From Sphingomonas hominis (GTDB lineage Bacteria; Pseudomonadota; Alphaproteobacteria; Sphingomonadales; Sphingomonadaceae), in the NCBI RefSeq assembly GCF_013328205.1, contig NZ_JABULH010000004.1, positions 124,001 to 188,000 on the forward strand: 64,000 nt of DNA, written 5' to 3'. This document shows, in pieces, positions 52,028 to 61,349 of the stretch. The number at the start of each line of letters is the position of its first letter. The first letter of the stretch is position 1. The notes under the pieces are model-generated. The model was not told the DNA's origin and ran no database searches. It worked only from the letters and a program-made list of their open reading frames with translations. The position numbers were made by a program, and so were the translations under genes.

Positions 52028-54142
52028 GTGCGGAAGGTGGGAACACCGGTCGATCTGACGGCCTGTGACCGCGAACCGATCCACATTCCGGGCGCGGTGC
52101 AGCCGCACGGCCTGTTGCTCATCGCCGAGCCGCAGACGTTGAGCATCGTCGCGGGGGCCGGCGATATCGAGCAACGGCTCGCACCGGACTGGCTCGGACG
52201 CAGCCTATCCGACGTGCTCGGCATCGACGTGGCGGGCGTGCTGGCGCAGGCGGCGGTTGGTCCGGGCGGCACGGTGATCGGTGGCGTGGTGGCCGGGCAC
52301 GACCTCGCATTCCATCGCTCGGGTGCGTACCTGCTCGCCGAGCTGGAGCCGGTTGATCCGGACGCGCGTGGTGCTGCGGAAACGCTCGGCTGGCTCGACG
52401 CGACCGCGAGCGGGTTCGAGCGGACGGGTACGCTGAAGGCTTTGTGCGAGCGCGCGGCGGTCGCGTTTCGTGCGCTGACCGGCTTCGATCGCGTCATGGT
52501 GTACCGCTTCCTCGACGACGAGGCGGGCTATGTGGTGGCGGAGGACCGTGACGAGGCGCTGGACACGTTCCTCAACCATCATTTTCCCGCGACTGACATT
52601 CCGCGGCAGGCGCGCGCGCTCTATGTGCGCAATCGAACGCGCGTGATCCCGACGATCGACTATCATCCGCAGCCGATCCGGCCTGCGGCGTTCGCCGGTA
52701 TCGATCTCAGCGACGTGGCGATCCGCAGCGTGTCGCCGATCCACCTCCAGTACCTACGCAACATGGAAGTCGGCGCGTCGGCGTCGATCTCGATCGTCAA
52801 GGACGGCATGTTGTGGGGGTTGATCGCGTGCCACCATCATGCGCCGCGCAGCCTGTCGCGCGACGTGCGGACGGTTGCGGCGGCGCTCGCCGGCGGGCTG
52901 GCGCGGCAGATCACCGCCAAGGAAGAGGCCGAGAATTACCGCGAGCGGCTGGCGCTGCGTGCCGAAGAGGACACGCTGCTGCCGGCTTTGTTCGGCGACG
53001 AGCGGCCCGAGCGCGTGGTCGCGCGGCGGTGCGAGGACATGCGGCGGATGATGGCCGCCGACGGTTTCGCGATCGTCGGCGACACGGTGGAGACAACCGG
53101 TTTCTGTCCGACCGACGACCACCTGCGCGCGCTGTCGCGTTGGTTGTTCAAGCGCGACGAAGCGGGCGTCTTCTCGACGCGTGAACTCGGTGTCGAGTGG
53201 GACGAGGCGGAGCGCATGTCGCCGTTCACCGGCGTGCTCGCCATCACGCTGCCGCAGGAGCGCGTGGCGCTGATCTGGTTGCGTGCCGAGCACGTCGAGC
53301 AGGTCGAATGGGCGGGCAATCCGCACAAGGCGGTCAAGCTCGATCCTCACGCCACGCTGACGCCGCGTACGTCGTTCGACAGCTGGACGCAGACGGTGCG
53401 CGGCCGTGCGCGGCGTTGGACGCTGGAGCAGGTGGACGCCGCGCAGCGGCTGCGGCGGATGCTGCGCGAGGCGGGGTTGCTGGGTGAGCTGCGCCGCGTC
53501 AACGCCGACCTGAACCGTGCGATCGCGGACAAGGATGCGGCGCTGGCGCAAAAGGACCTGCTGATGCGCGAGGTCGACCACCGCGTGCAGAACAGTTTGC
53601 AGCTCGTCGCCTCGTTCCTGATGTTGCAGGCGCGTGCTGCCGGACCGGGCGAGGTCGCGGACCAGTTGCAGGAAGCGCGGTCGCGGCTGTCGGCGGTGGC
53701 GCTGGTTCACCGCCGCTTGTACCGCGACGATCAAATCGCGACGATCGACCTCAGTCGGTATCTGGGCGAGTTGCTCGACGACATGCGCGCTTCGCTGGGG
53801 CGCGATTGGGGCAATCGCTTGTCGACCGATCTGGCGCCGGTGCTGATCCCGACCGACCGCGCGGTCAATGTCGGGTTGATCGCAGCGGAGCTGGTCATCA
53901 ACGCGACGAAATACGCCTATCCGGCGGGCAAGGTCGGGCCGATTGACATCGTGCTGGAGCAGCATCGCAACAAGCTGCGGTTGATCGTTGCCGACCAGGG
54001 GCGCGGCAAGCAGGGCGACAATGTCGGTTTCGGCAGTCGGATGATGAGCGCGGTGGTGCAGCGGATCGGCGGCGAGGTCGAGTATCAGAACAACCAGCCG
54101 GGCCTGCGCGCGGTGCTGACCGCGCCGATCGAGGAAGACTGA
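52028..54142 (+). CDS. bphP: Bacteriophytochrome photoreceptor with HWE/HisKA_2-type kinase
   Basis: 704 aa from the GTG at 52028 (GGAG 5 bases upstream); the open frame extends to a GTG at 51959. Order: PAS with the biliverdin-attachment Cys in TACDREPIHIPGAVQPHG (about residue 13), GAF with the chromophore-binding 'PATDIPRQARALYVRNR', PHY, then a linker helix and a kinase with HisKA_2-type MREVDHRVQNSLQLVASFL and a HATPase with ELVINATKYAYP. It senses red/far-red light through biliverdin. The heme oxygenase that makes the chromophore is convergent 40 bases downstream. No response regulator is adjacent. Confidence 0.93.
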   Translation: MRKVGTPVDLTACDREPIHIPGAVQPHGLLLIAEPQTLSIVAGAGDIEQRLAPDWLGRSLSDVLGIDVAGVLAQAAVGPGGTVIGGVVAGHDLAFHRSGAYLLAELEPVDPDARGAAETLGWLDATASGFERTGTLKALCERAAVAFRALTGFDRVMVYRFLDDEAGYVVAEDRDEALDTFLNHHFPATDIPRQARALYVRNRTRVIPTIDYHPQPIRPAAFAGIDLSDVAIRSVSPIHLQYLRNMEVGASASISIVKDGMLWGLIACHHHAPRSLSRDVRTVAAALAGGLARQITAKEEAENYRERLALRAEEDTLLPALFGDERPERVVARRCEDMRRMMAADGFAIVGDTVETTGFCPTDDHLRALSRWLFKRDEAGVFSTRELGVEWDEAERMSPFTGVLAITLPQERVALIWLRAEHVEQVEWAGNPHKAVKLDPHATLTPRTSFDSWTQTVRGRARRWTLEQVDAAQRLRRMLREAGLLGELRRVNADLNRAIADKDAALAQKDLLMREVDHRVQNSLQLVASFLMLQARAAGPGEVADQLQEARSRLSAVALVHRRLYRDDQIATIDLSRYLGELLDDMRASLGRDWGNRLSTDLAPVLIPTDRAVNVGLIAAELVINATKYAYPAGKVGPIDIVLEQHRNKLRLIVADQGRGKQGDNVGFGSRMMSAVVQRIGGEVEYQNNQPGLRAVLTAPIEED

Positions 54143-54182
54143 CCGGCACGACGTCGGGGGACCTATCTACCGTCTGCTTTGG

Positions 54183-54737
54183 TCAGCTACGGTCGGGGCT
54201 GATCTTCGGCATTGGCCAATCCGTCTCCAGCCGTGCCGCGGCTGCGTATAGATCAAAGGTAGCGGCGGCACCGGCGAGCATCGCGTCGTTCCACGTGGTC
54301 GAGCCGTTCGCGGCTGCGCTGTCGATCGCGTGGCGGATCGCGCGCCACTGACCGGGTTGGTGCGCGGCGGCGAGATAGCGGGCGGGCACGTCGGTCCGGA
54401 CTGATCGCGCGAGCATCACGCCGCCCAGACGTGACCCCTCGACGACGTAGAGCGCGCCCCATAGGCCAGGCTCGTCGAGATCGGCGAACGGCAGCGGGGC
54501 GGGCATCGGTGCGCCGAGATCGGCGAGGTCGCACTCTAACAGCGGCGCGCGGGATGGCAGCGTGCGCGCGAAAGCGAGGCGCTGGACCGCCGCTTCGGCC
54601 GGCGGCAGGGCGCGGGCGTGCGCGACGAGGAAGCAACGATAGGCGTCGCGGTCAGACAGGACGAAGTCGCCGAAGGCCGCATCGACCAGGTTGTGCGAGG
54701 CGCGGGTAGCGGCACGCAGCCGCGCGACCGCGGACAA
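54183..54737 (-). CDS. bphO: Biliverdin-producing heme oxygenase
   Basis: 184 aa. The proximal haem ligand is probably His15 in LRAATRASHNLVDAAF, and the distal helix is GALYVVEGSRLGGVMLAR with the flexible glycines of bacterial heme oxygenases (BphO/HmuO group). It opens haem to biliverdin, the chromophore of the adjacent bacteriophytochrome. It is transcribed towards bphP rather than in one operon with it, and is 4 bases downstream of the M20 gene stop-to-start order on the same strand, so it may be co-transcribed with that gene's region. Confidence 0.88.
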   Translation of the reverse strand: MSAVARLRAATRASHNLVDAAFGDFVLSDRDAYRCFLVAHARALPPAEAAVQRLAFARTLPSRAPLLECDLADLGAPMPAPLPFADLDEPGLWGALYVVEGSRLGGVMLARSVRTDVPARYLAAAHQPGQWRAIRHAIDSAAANGSTTWNDAMLAGAAATFDLYAAAARLETDWPMPKISPDRS

Positions 54738-54741
54738 GGTG

Positions 54742-55974
54742 TCAGTCGAGGCCGTTCTCCAGAAAACGTTCGGCGAGCGCGCAGTGCATTGCGATGCCCT
54801 TCGCCATCACCGCTTCGTCGATCGTCATGCGGGTGTTGTGAAGCGGTGGGTTGGTGCGTGGGTCGGTTCCTTCGGGCGCAACGCCGATGAAGGCCATGGC
54901 GCCGGGTACCTCGCGCAGCACGTAGGAGAAATCCTCGCCGCCCATCATCGGCGCGGGCATCACCGACCAGCCGTCTTCGCCGCTGATCTCGCCGGCGAGG
55001 CCGCGCATCAGCCCGGTGGCGCGCGGATCGTTCATCGTGACGGGATAGCCTTCCTCCAGCCCCACCTCGGCGGTGCAATCGTGCGCGGCGGCGACGTTCT
55101 CGCAAATGCGCGCGAAGGCGGCACGCATCGCCTCGCGCGTGGCGGGCGAGAGCGTGCGCAGCGTGCCCATTAGCTTGACCTCACCGGGAATGATGTTGTG
55201 CGACGAGCCGGCGTGGATCTGCGTGATCGTCAGCACGGCAGGGTCGGCAACGGGCACGCGGCGCGCGACGTGGTTCTGGAGTGCGGTGACGATCGCGCAA
55301 GCCACGGGGATCGGATCGACGCACTCGTGCGGCATTGCGGCATGGCCGCCGCGGCCCTTGATCGTCGCCAGCACCGTGTCGGTCGAGGCGAGCAGCGCGC
55401 CTTCGCGGCTGACGAACACGCCGGCGGGGGCGTTGGGCGAGATGTGGAGCGCGAACGCGGCCTCGGGCCGGGCGATGTCGAGCAGCCCGTCCTCGATCAT
55501 CCAGCGCGCGCCGTGATGGCCTTCTTCGCCGGGCTGGAACATGAACACGATCGTGCCCGACAGCTCGTCGCGGCGCGCACACAAGGCCTTGGCGGCGCCG
55601 GCGAGCATCGCGGTGTGCGCGTCGTGGCCGCAGGCGTGCATCGCGCCCGGGATGGTCGAGGCGAAGGGAAGGCCCGTCTCCTCCGTCATCGGCAGCGCGT
55701 CCATGTCGCCGCGCAGCAGGACGGTGCGGCCGTTCGAGCCTGCGCCGCCGGCGCGTCCGCCGCGTAGGATCGCGACGAATCCCGTGGTCGAGGTGCTGTC
55801 GTGGATTTCGAGCGGTAGGCCGGCGAGTGCTGCCTTCGCCTTTTCGGTCGTGCGCGGGCAGTGCAGGCCGACTTCGGGCTCGGCGTGGATGGCGCGGCGC
55901 AGCGCGATCGTGTCGGCGAGTTGTTCGGCGCCGAGCGCGCTCCAATCGGTGCGGGTGGCGAGGGTGGCGGTCAT
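54742..55974 (-). CDS. M20-family amidohydrolase (hippurate hydrolase/aminoacylase-like)
   Basis: 410 aa; start at 55974 (MTATLATRTDWSALG). Dinuclear metal site motifs: RGDMDALPM, ACGHDAHTAMLAGAAKAL, MFQPGEEGHHGARWMIEDGLLD, and HISPNAPAG for the dimerisation lid; near the C-terminus MGGEDFSYVL provides the last metal ligand region. It hydrolyses N-acyl amino acids or similar amides. It precedes bphO by 4 bases on the same strand, so both are probably one transcript, though no functional link is evident. Confidence 0.9.
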   Translation of the reverse strand: MTATLATRTDWSALGAEQLADTIALRRAIHAEPEVGLHCPRTTEKAKAALAGLPLEIHDSTSTTGFVAILRGGRAGGAGSNGRTVLLRGDMDALPMTEETGLPFASTIPGAMHACGHDAHTAMLAGAAKALCARRDELSGTIVFMFQPGEEGHHGARWMIEDGLLDIARPEAAFALHISPNAPAGVFVSREGALLASTDTVLATIKGRGGHAAMPHECVDPIPVACAIVTALQNHVARRVPVADPAVLTITQIHAGSSHNIIPGEVKLMGTLRTLSPATREAMRAAFARICENVAAAHDCTAEVGLEEGYPVTMNDPRATGLMRGLAGEISGEDGWSVMPAPMMGGEDFSYVLREVPGAMAFIGVAPEGTDPRTNPPLHNTRMTIDEAVMAKGIAMHCALAERFLENGLD

Positions 55975-56110
55975 GCGAGCGGCTCCTTTGCGAATGGTTC
56001 TAGGCGAGAGCGCCGCCGCCGCCAAGCGGGCGGAAGGTCACACGAAGGTCACGCCAACGCGACTGCTCGCGGGCAGGTGGGTGGGTTTGAGAGGGACAAG
56101 GAGAGCAGGT

Positions 56111-56167
56111 ATGGCGCGTGTAGGACAGTGGGGAAGTGCGGAGTTTGACATCTACTTCCGCTCGTGA
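56111..56167 (+). CDS. Possible 18-residue peptide ORF
   Basis: ATG to TGA encoding MARVGQWGSAEFDIYFRS, preceded by AAGGAGAG 7-8 bases upstream, a better ribosome site than many annotated genes here. There is no supporting homology that I can recall. It may be chance or a remnant. Confidence 0.2.
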   Translation: MARVGQWGSAEFDIYFRS

Positions 56168-56228
56168 CCGACGGGAGCGTGGTTTCGGACTGATCCGACT
56201 GCCCGCGTGATGGCTGCTGGCGAGAAGA

Positions 56229-56260
56229 AGCGGGATCCCGGATCAAGTCCGGGATGACGG
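56229..56260 (+). repeat. Dispersed palindromic repeat, copy 5
   Basis: Canonical copy: ATCCCGGA-tcaag-TCCGGGAT followed by GACGG. It lies downstream of the 3' end of the SPOR gene at 56323. Confidence 0.82.
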
Positions 56261-56322
56261 AGGGTTGATGGGGTGGCGGGCTGCTGGCCGGTGGGCGTTA
56301 CACCGGCGCAGGTGGGGCGAGG

Positions 56323-57387
56323 TCAGCGCGGCAGGACGACGCAGCCGCTGCCGGCGCGGGTGCAGGCGCGTTGTGCCTCGGCTTTGGAGGCGAAGCCGCT
56401 CACCTGCAGGCGGGTGATGTTGCCGCTGCGCGCGAAGCTGGGCGTCCCGCCGACACGGGCGCCGACGCTCGACCATAGGCTGCGCGCGTTGCCGTCGTTG
56501 GCGAAGGCGCCGAGTTGGATACGATAGGCGCCGCCGCTCGCCTTCGGCTGAGCGGCGCGTTCAGGCGCGGGCTTCGCCGCCGCAGCACGGGTCGGCGCTG
56601 CGGTGGCGCGGGTCGACCGCTCGGCTGGCGCGGGACGCGGGCGCGGTTCAGCGCGGTCGGGGCGCCGGGGCTGCTCGGATGCGGGGACGCGCTCGGGTCG
56701 GCCGGGCTGCGCGTAGGAAGTGCCGGCGCGTGTCGGCGCAGGCGCAACCCGAGCGGGTGTCGGCCGCGCGCCGGGCTCGGCCGAGGCGATCGCGGTGGCC
56801 GGGGCGGCGCCTGCGGAGCGGCCGCGCGCCTCGATCTGGCGCGCGAGGGCGACGCCCTGTTGGCGCTGTGCCTCGGGGATATATTTGTCCATCTGCGCCA
56901 GCGTCTGCGAGCCCTGCGGCAGGCCCTGCTGCGACGAGCGGGTGACGAGCGCGTAGGCGCGGGTCCAGTCGCGCGGCACGCCGTCGCCGTTGAACAGCAT
57001 GGTGCCGAGCACGAGTTCGGTGCGCTTCTCGTCGCGCGCGACCGACTTTTCGAGCCAGGGCAGCGCCTCGGCTTTCTTGCCGTCCTGGAACAATGCCAAC
57101 GCGTAATTGTCGGTCGCCTGCGGGTGGTTCTGGGCTGCTGCCTTGCGGAACCAGTCGACCGCCTGAGCGGGGTCGGCGGCCACGCCGCGCCCGAGCTTAT
57201 AGGCTTGGCCGAGGTTGAATTGCGCGTCGGCGTCACCGGCAGCGGCGGGCGCGCGCCACTGCGCCACGGCGGCGGGATAGTCGCCGCGGCTCCACGCCTC
57301 CACGCCCGCCTTTACGTCGGCAAGCGCGGGCGTCCCCGCCACTCCGCCCGCCAGCGCCGCTGCGAGCACCATCAGTCGCGTCTTCAT
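56323..57387 (-). CDS. Sel1-repeat protein with C-terminal SPOR domain
   Basis: 354 aa; start at 57387 (MKTRLMVLAAALAGG), a signal peptide ending PALA. Residues about 28-175 are Sel1/TPR-like repeats (DADAQFNLGQAYKLGRGVAADPAQAVDWFRKAA is one). A Pro/Ala/Arg-rich linker (about 195-285) leads to a SPOR domain (AYRIQLGAFANDGNARSLWSSV ... RLQVSGFASKAEAQRAC). SPOR domains bind denuded septal peptidoglycan, so a periplasmic division or envelope role is likely. It is divergent from a second SPOR protein. Confidence 0.88.
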   Translation of the reverse strand: MKTRLMVLAAALAGGVAGTPALADVKAGVEAWSRGDYPAAVAQWRAPAAAGDADAQFNLGQAYKLGRGVAADPAQAVDWFRKAAAQNHPQATDNYALALFQDGKKAEALPWLEKSVARDEKRTELVLGTMLFNGDGVPRDWTRAYALVTRSSQQGLPQGSQTLAQMDKYIPEAQRQQGVALARQIEARGRSAGAAPATAIASAEPGARPTPARVAPAPTRAGTSYAQPGRPERVPASEQPRRPDRAEPRPRPAPAERSTRATAAPTRAAAAKPAPERAAQPKASGGAYRIQLGAFANDGNARSLWSSVGARVGGTPSFARSGNITRLQVSGFASKAEAQRACTRAGSGCVVLPR

Positions 57388-57601
57388 TGTCTCATCCCGC
57401 CCCGAACCATGACGGCCATCATGCCCGAGCCGCCGCGCGGGTGAAAGTGGCTTAACCATGCGCGCGCGTCGTTAACGGTAAATTGAGCCGTTGCTGGCAT
57501 CCCCGGACCACGAACGGGTGAATGCCGCGCCGGAACCCCGGCTGGCCGTTCACCGAGACACGGTGCGCCCGAGCGGACGCACGCGAGCGGTGAGGTAGAA
57601 G

Positions 57602-58927
57602 ATGGTGAAGCTTCCTGCATTGGCCGGCATCGGCCTGTCCGCGCTGCTGCTGGGCGGCGGCGGCTTGGTCGTCGTGCAGGCGATCGACCCGGCGGTCGCG
57701 ACGCAGCGTAGCGATCCGAAGAAAGCGGCCGGCTACGCGCGCAAGGCGTCCGATCTGCTGGGTAAGCGCAAGTGGGACAAGGCGGTGCGCTATGCCGAGG
57801 CGGCGGTGGCGAACAGTTCGGCGGACGCGGGCTATCGTATGATCCTGGGCAACGCGTACCTGCGTGCGGGCCGGTTCGAGTCGGCGCGCGCCACGTACGG
57901 TGACGTGCTGTCGCTGCAACCGGCGAACGGCAAGGCGGCACTGAATCTGGCGCTGGCGCAGACCGCGCTGGGGCAGTGGGACGCGGCGCGCCAAACGCTT
58001 GAGGCGCATTCGGGTGCGATCGCGCCGGCCGACCGCGGGCTGGCGGTGGCGCTGGCGGGCGATCCGGCGACCGCGATCGAGGTGCTGACCGCCGCGACGC
58101 GTTCGCCCGAGGCGGACGCCAAGACGCGGCAGAATTTGGCGCTGGCGTTCGCGCTGGGCGGGCGGTGGCAGGAGGCGCGGACGCTGATCGGCGTCGACAT
58201 GACACCGGCGGAGGCCGACGCGCGCATGATCGAATGGGCCAAGTTCGCGCATCCCGCCTCCTCCTCGGCGCAGGTCGCCAGCCTGCTCGGTATCACGCCG
58301 GTGGAGGACCCCGGGCAGCCGGTGGCGATCGCGCTCAATGCCGCGGTTGCGCCGGTGCGTGCGGCGACGGTCGATCCGGTGGATCAGTTCATGCCGGGCC
58401 GCCCCGACGCGCAGCAGATGGCGGAAGCCGAGCCGCAGCCGTTAGTCGGCGAGGTAGAGGTGGCGCAGGCGCCCGTCTCCGCGCCCGTTCGGGCGACCGA
58501 GTCGAGGCCGGAGCCGGTGCGGCTTGCCAATTTGATCAGGGCCGCGGGCAGCTACAAGGTCCGCACCGGCGCGCCAGTGGCGAAGCCACGTGGCGAACAG
58601 CCCGCCGTTGCCAAGGCGCCCGCGCCCGGCCGCTGGTACGTCCAACTGGGCGCGTACGAGAATGCCGCGGTGGCGCGCGATGGCTGGGCGCGGGCGTCGC
58701 GCCGCTACGCGGGGTTCGCTGCTCTGACCCCGGCGGGCATGTCGGCGTCGGTCGGAGGCGCGAGCTACTACCGCCTGTCGGTCGGCGGCTTCGCGCGCGG
58801 CGATGCCGAGCGCATGTGCCGCAGCTACCGCGTGAAGGGTGGGCGCTGTTTCGTCCGCCAGCAGGCGGGCGACCAGGTCGCCGCCTGGGTCAAGGGCAGC
58901 AAGGGCGTGCAGGTCGCCTCGCGCTGA
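57602..58927 (+). CDS. TPR protein with C-terminal SPOR domain
   Basis: 441 aa. N-terminal signal or anchor (KLPALAGIGLSALLLGGGGLVVV), TPR repeats (about 40-190: AGYRMILGNAYLRAGRFESARATYGDVLSLQPAN), a linker, then a SPOR domain (GRWYVQLGAYENAAVARDGWARAS ... YYRLSVGGFARGDAERMC). It is organised like the divergent neighbour at 56323-57387 but uses TPR instead of Sel1 repeats, suggesting parallel functions at the septum. The 214-base gap between them holds both promoters; no clear operator seen. Confidence 0.88.
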   Translation: MVKLPALAGIGLSALLLGGGGLVVVQAIDPAVATQRSDPKKAAGYARKASDLLGKRKWDKAVRYAEAAVANSSADAGYRMILGNAYLRAGRFESARATYGDVLSLQPANGKAALNLALAQTALGQWDAARQTLEAHSGAIAPADRGLAVALAGDPATAIEVLTAATRSPEADAKTRQNLALAFALGGRWQEARTLIGVDMTPAEADARMIEWAKFAHPASSSAQVASLLGITPVEDPGQPVAIALNAAVAPVRAATVDPVDQFMPGRPDAQQMAEAEPQPLVGEVEVAQAPVSAPVRATESRPEPVRLANLIRAAGSYKVRTGAPVAKPRGEQPAVAKAPAPGRWYVQLGAYENAAVARDGWARASRRYAGFAALTPAGMSASVGGASYYRLSVGGFARGDAERMCRSYRVKGGRCFVRQQAGDQVAAWVKGSKGVQVASR

Positions 58928-58983
58928 GGCGATCGGGGTGGATCGGGCGGCGCCTTGAGCTGATCCGGCCAATTTCACCCGCC

Positions 58984-59012
58984 ATCATCCCGGACTTGAT
59001 CCGAGATCTCGC
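58984..59012 (-). repeat. Dispersed palindromic repeat, copy 6
   Basis: Reverse-orientation copy (ATCCCGGA-cttga-TCCGAGAT) between the convergent 3' ends of the TPR-SPOR gene and the pyrC-like gene. Confidence 0.75.
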
Positions 59013-59089
59013 GGTCCGCTTCAAGAAGAGTGAGCCCGGATTGACTTGCGGGTGACGAAAGGTGGTCGTCCGGCTGGTCGGGCAACGCG

Positions 59090-60301
59090 CTAGATTTCGC
59101 GTCCGCCTTTCCACACGCGGAGCACGCGACCCTGTACGGGCAGGCCGTCGAATGGCGTGTTGCCCGCCATGCCGGGAGTCGCGTCGGCGTCGATCTGCCA
59201 CGGGGCGTGCGGGTCGACAAGGATGACGTCGCCGGGCATGCCGGGCGCGAGCGTGCCGGTCTCAACGCCGAGCAGCCGCGCAGGGGCGTGGGCGAGCAAT
59301 TCGGTAAGGCGCGCCATGCCGATCACGCCGTCGCGCACCAACCCCAATGCCAGCGGGAGTAGCGTCACCGCCCCCGCCGCGCCGGCGGTCGAGTCGGCGA
59401 AGGGCAGGCGCTTCTCCTCCGGGCCGTGCGGGTCGTGACCCGAGCACAACAGGTCGATCGTGCCGTCGGCGAGCGCGGCGAGCGCGGCTTTGCGATCGGT
59501 TTCCGACCTGAGCGGCAGCGAGAGGTGCGCGAAGGTGCGGAAGTCGCTCATCGCATTGTCGGACAGCAGCAGGTGGGCAAGCGTGATGCCGCAGGTGACG
59601 TGGACGCCACGCGCCTTGGCGGCGCGAACGAGCGCGAAGCCGGCGGCAGTGGTGACCTGGCGCAGGTGGAGCCGCGCACCGGTCTCTTCGGCGAGCATCA
59701 GGTCGCGCGCGATCGCCAGCGGCTCGGCAAGCGACGGTGCGGCGGGCAGGCCGAGGCGGGTCGCGGTTTCGCCCGCGGAGGCGACCGCGCCGGCGGTGAG
59801 CCCGCCGTCCTCGGCGTGCGCGATGACGGGCAGGTCGAGGTCGCGCGCGTAGCTGAGCACGCGGTACATGACTCCGGTGTCGGCGATCCAGCCGCGCCCG
59901 GTACCGACCGCGCGCGCACCGGCCGAGGCGCAGATCGCCATCTCGGCGAGGTCATGGCCCTTCAGCCCGCGCGTCGCGGCGGCGATCGGGTGAATCCACA
60001 GGTCGGGGCGGCCGATCAGTGCGGAGCGCTGAACGATGCCGGGCTCATCAAGCACCGGCGACTGGTCGGGCATCAGCGCGACTCGGGTGATGCCGCCGGC
60101 GCGAAAGGCGGCGCGGTCGATCGCGGCGACACCCACGTCGACGATGCCGGGCAGGACGAGCTTTCCGCCGCAATCGACGCGGGTCGCATCGTCAGGCGCG
60201 AGGCCGTCGGCGATGACGCCGTCGACGATCAGCAGGTCGCCGTTGCGCTCGCCCGCCACGGGACAGACTATGTGCGCGTTGACGAGGTGGAGCGCGCTCA
60301 T
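59090..60301 (-). CDS. Dihydroorotase-like protein lacking metal ligands (pseudo-dihydroorotase, PyrC')
   Basis: 403 aa amidohydrolase-fold protein. After LVLPGIVDV the metal-binding His-x-His and substrate Arg of active dihydroorotases are absent ([10 protein letters not shown] instead), and the catalytic region reads [11 protein letters not shown] where active enzymes have TDHAPH. The rest of the TIM barrel ([33 protein letters not shown]) is kept. In Pseudomonas-type class A ATCase complexes a non-catalytic PyrC' supports PyrB structurally; the ATGA overlap with pyrB supports this role. A functional pyrC should be elsewhere in the genome. Confidence 0.85.
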   Translation of the reverse strand: MSALHLVNAHIVCPVAGERNGDLLIVDGVIADGLAPDDATRVDCGGKLVLPGIVDVGVAAIDRAAFRAGGITRVALMPDQSPVLDEPGIVQRSALIGRPDLWIHPIAAATRGLKGHDLAEMAICASAGARAVGTGRGWIADTGVMYRVLSYARDLDLPVIAHAEDGGLTAGAVASAGETATRLGLPAAPSLAEPLAIARDLMLAEETGARLHLRQVTTAAGFALVRAAKARGVHVTCGITLAHLLLSDNAMSDFRTFAHLSLPLRSETDRKAALAALADGTIDLLCSGHDPHGPEEKRLPFADSTAGAAGAVTLLPLALGLVRDGVIGMARLTELLAHAPARLLGVETGTLAPGMPGDVILVDPHAPWQIDADATPGMAGNTPFDGLPVQGRVLRVWKGGREI

Positions 60302-61287
60302 GCCCAGCCCTCCACGCCGCGCGCGCGTCTGGTCAGCACGTCGAGGCACGCCATGCGGACCGCGACCCCCATCGCGACCTGCTCGGTGATCGCGGAACGC
60401 TCGACGTGGTCGGCGACCGCCGAGTCGATTTCGACGCCTCGGTTCATCGGACCCGGGTGCATGACGAGCGCGTCGGGCGCGTGGCGTTCTAGCCGTGCCA
60501 TCGTGAGGCCGTAGCGTAGATGATATTCGCGCACCGACGGCACGTAGCCGCCCGACATACGCTCGGTCTGGAGGCGGAGCATCATGACGACGTCGGCGTG
60601 CGCGATCGCCTGATCGAAATCGGTGAAGGCGGTCACGCCCATCCGCTCGATCTCGGGCGGCATCAGCGTCGAGGGCGCGCAGACGCGGACCTCGGCCGCG
60701 AGCGCGGTGAGCGCCAGGATATTCGAGCGCGCGACACGGCTGTGGAGCAGGTCGCCGCAGATCACGACACGCTTGTTGGCGATGCTGCCGAGCCGGCGGC
60801 GGATGGTGAGCGCGTCGAGCAACGCCTGAGTCGGGTGCTCGTGGCGGCCGTCGCCCGCGTTCAGGACGGGGCAGTCGACCTTATCCGCGATGAGGCGCAC
60901 CGCGCCCGAGCTCATGTGGCGGATGACGATCACGTCGGCGCGCATTGCGTTCAGCGTCATCGCGGTGTCGATCAGCGTCTCGCCCTTCTTCACGCTCGAC
61001 TGCGCAGCGTGCATGTTGACGACGTCGGCGCCCAGCCGTTTGCCGGCGATCTCGAAGCTCAAGAGCGTACGGGTCGAGTTCTCGAAAAAGGCGTTGATCT
61101 GCGTGAGCCCGGCCAGGCGCTTGCCCGGCGCAGTAGGCGTGCGGTTCGCCTCGACCCACTGTTCTGCCTCGTCGAGCAGGAAGGTGATCTCGTGCGGCTC
61201 CAGTCCGTCAATCCCGGTCAGGTGACGGTGCGGAAACACCGCGCCGCCGGGGATCAGGGTTCCGGGGCGGTGGTCCGAGCGTTGCAT
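60298..61287 (-). CDS. pyrB: Aspartate carbamoyltransferase catalytic chain
   Basis: 329 aa. Carbamoyl-phosphate site [13 protein letters not shown], then [12 protein letters not shown] (80s loop), [21 protein letters not shown] and the aspartate-site LRLQTERM with [11 protein letters not shown]. It catalyses the committed step of pyrimidine synthesis. No pyrI gene follows; instead the overlapping pseudo-dihydroorotase does. The N-terminal extension before [10 protein letters not shown] is short, compatible with a class A-like complex. Confidence 0.96.
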   Translation of the reverse strand: MQRSDHRPGTLIPGGAVFPHRHLTGIDGLEPHEITFLLDEAEQWVEANRTPTAPGKRLAGLTQINAFFENSTRTLLSFEIAGKRLGADVVNMHAAQSSVKKGETLIDTAMTLNAMRADVIVIRHMSSGAVRLIADKVDCPVLNAGDGRHEHPTQALLDALTIRRRLGSIANKRVVICGDLLHSRVARSNILALTALAAEVRVCAPSTLMPPEIERMGVTAFTDFDQAIAHADVVMMLRLQTERMSGGYVPSVREYHLRYGLTMARLERHAPDALVMHPGPMNRGVEIDSAVADHVERSAITEQVAMGVAVRMACLDVLTRRARGVEGWA

Positions 61288-61349
61288 CGGGGCGGGTGAT
61301 TATGGCGTGGCGCGTGCCCGCGCAAGGCTGGTTGGGGAAGGATGAGGCG

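Larger units (their letters stand above)
55975..56322. other. Intergenic region between the M20 gene and the SPOR gene
   Basis: 348 bases. Contains a partial match to the 28-base repeat of 11724 (56031-56043), a possible 18-codon ORF (56111-56167) and a canonical copy of the dispersed palindrome (56229-56260). Otherwise no feature seen. Confidence 0.55.
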
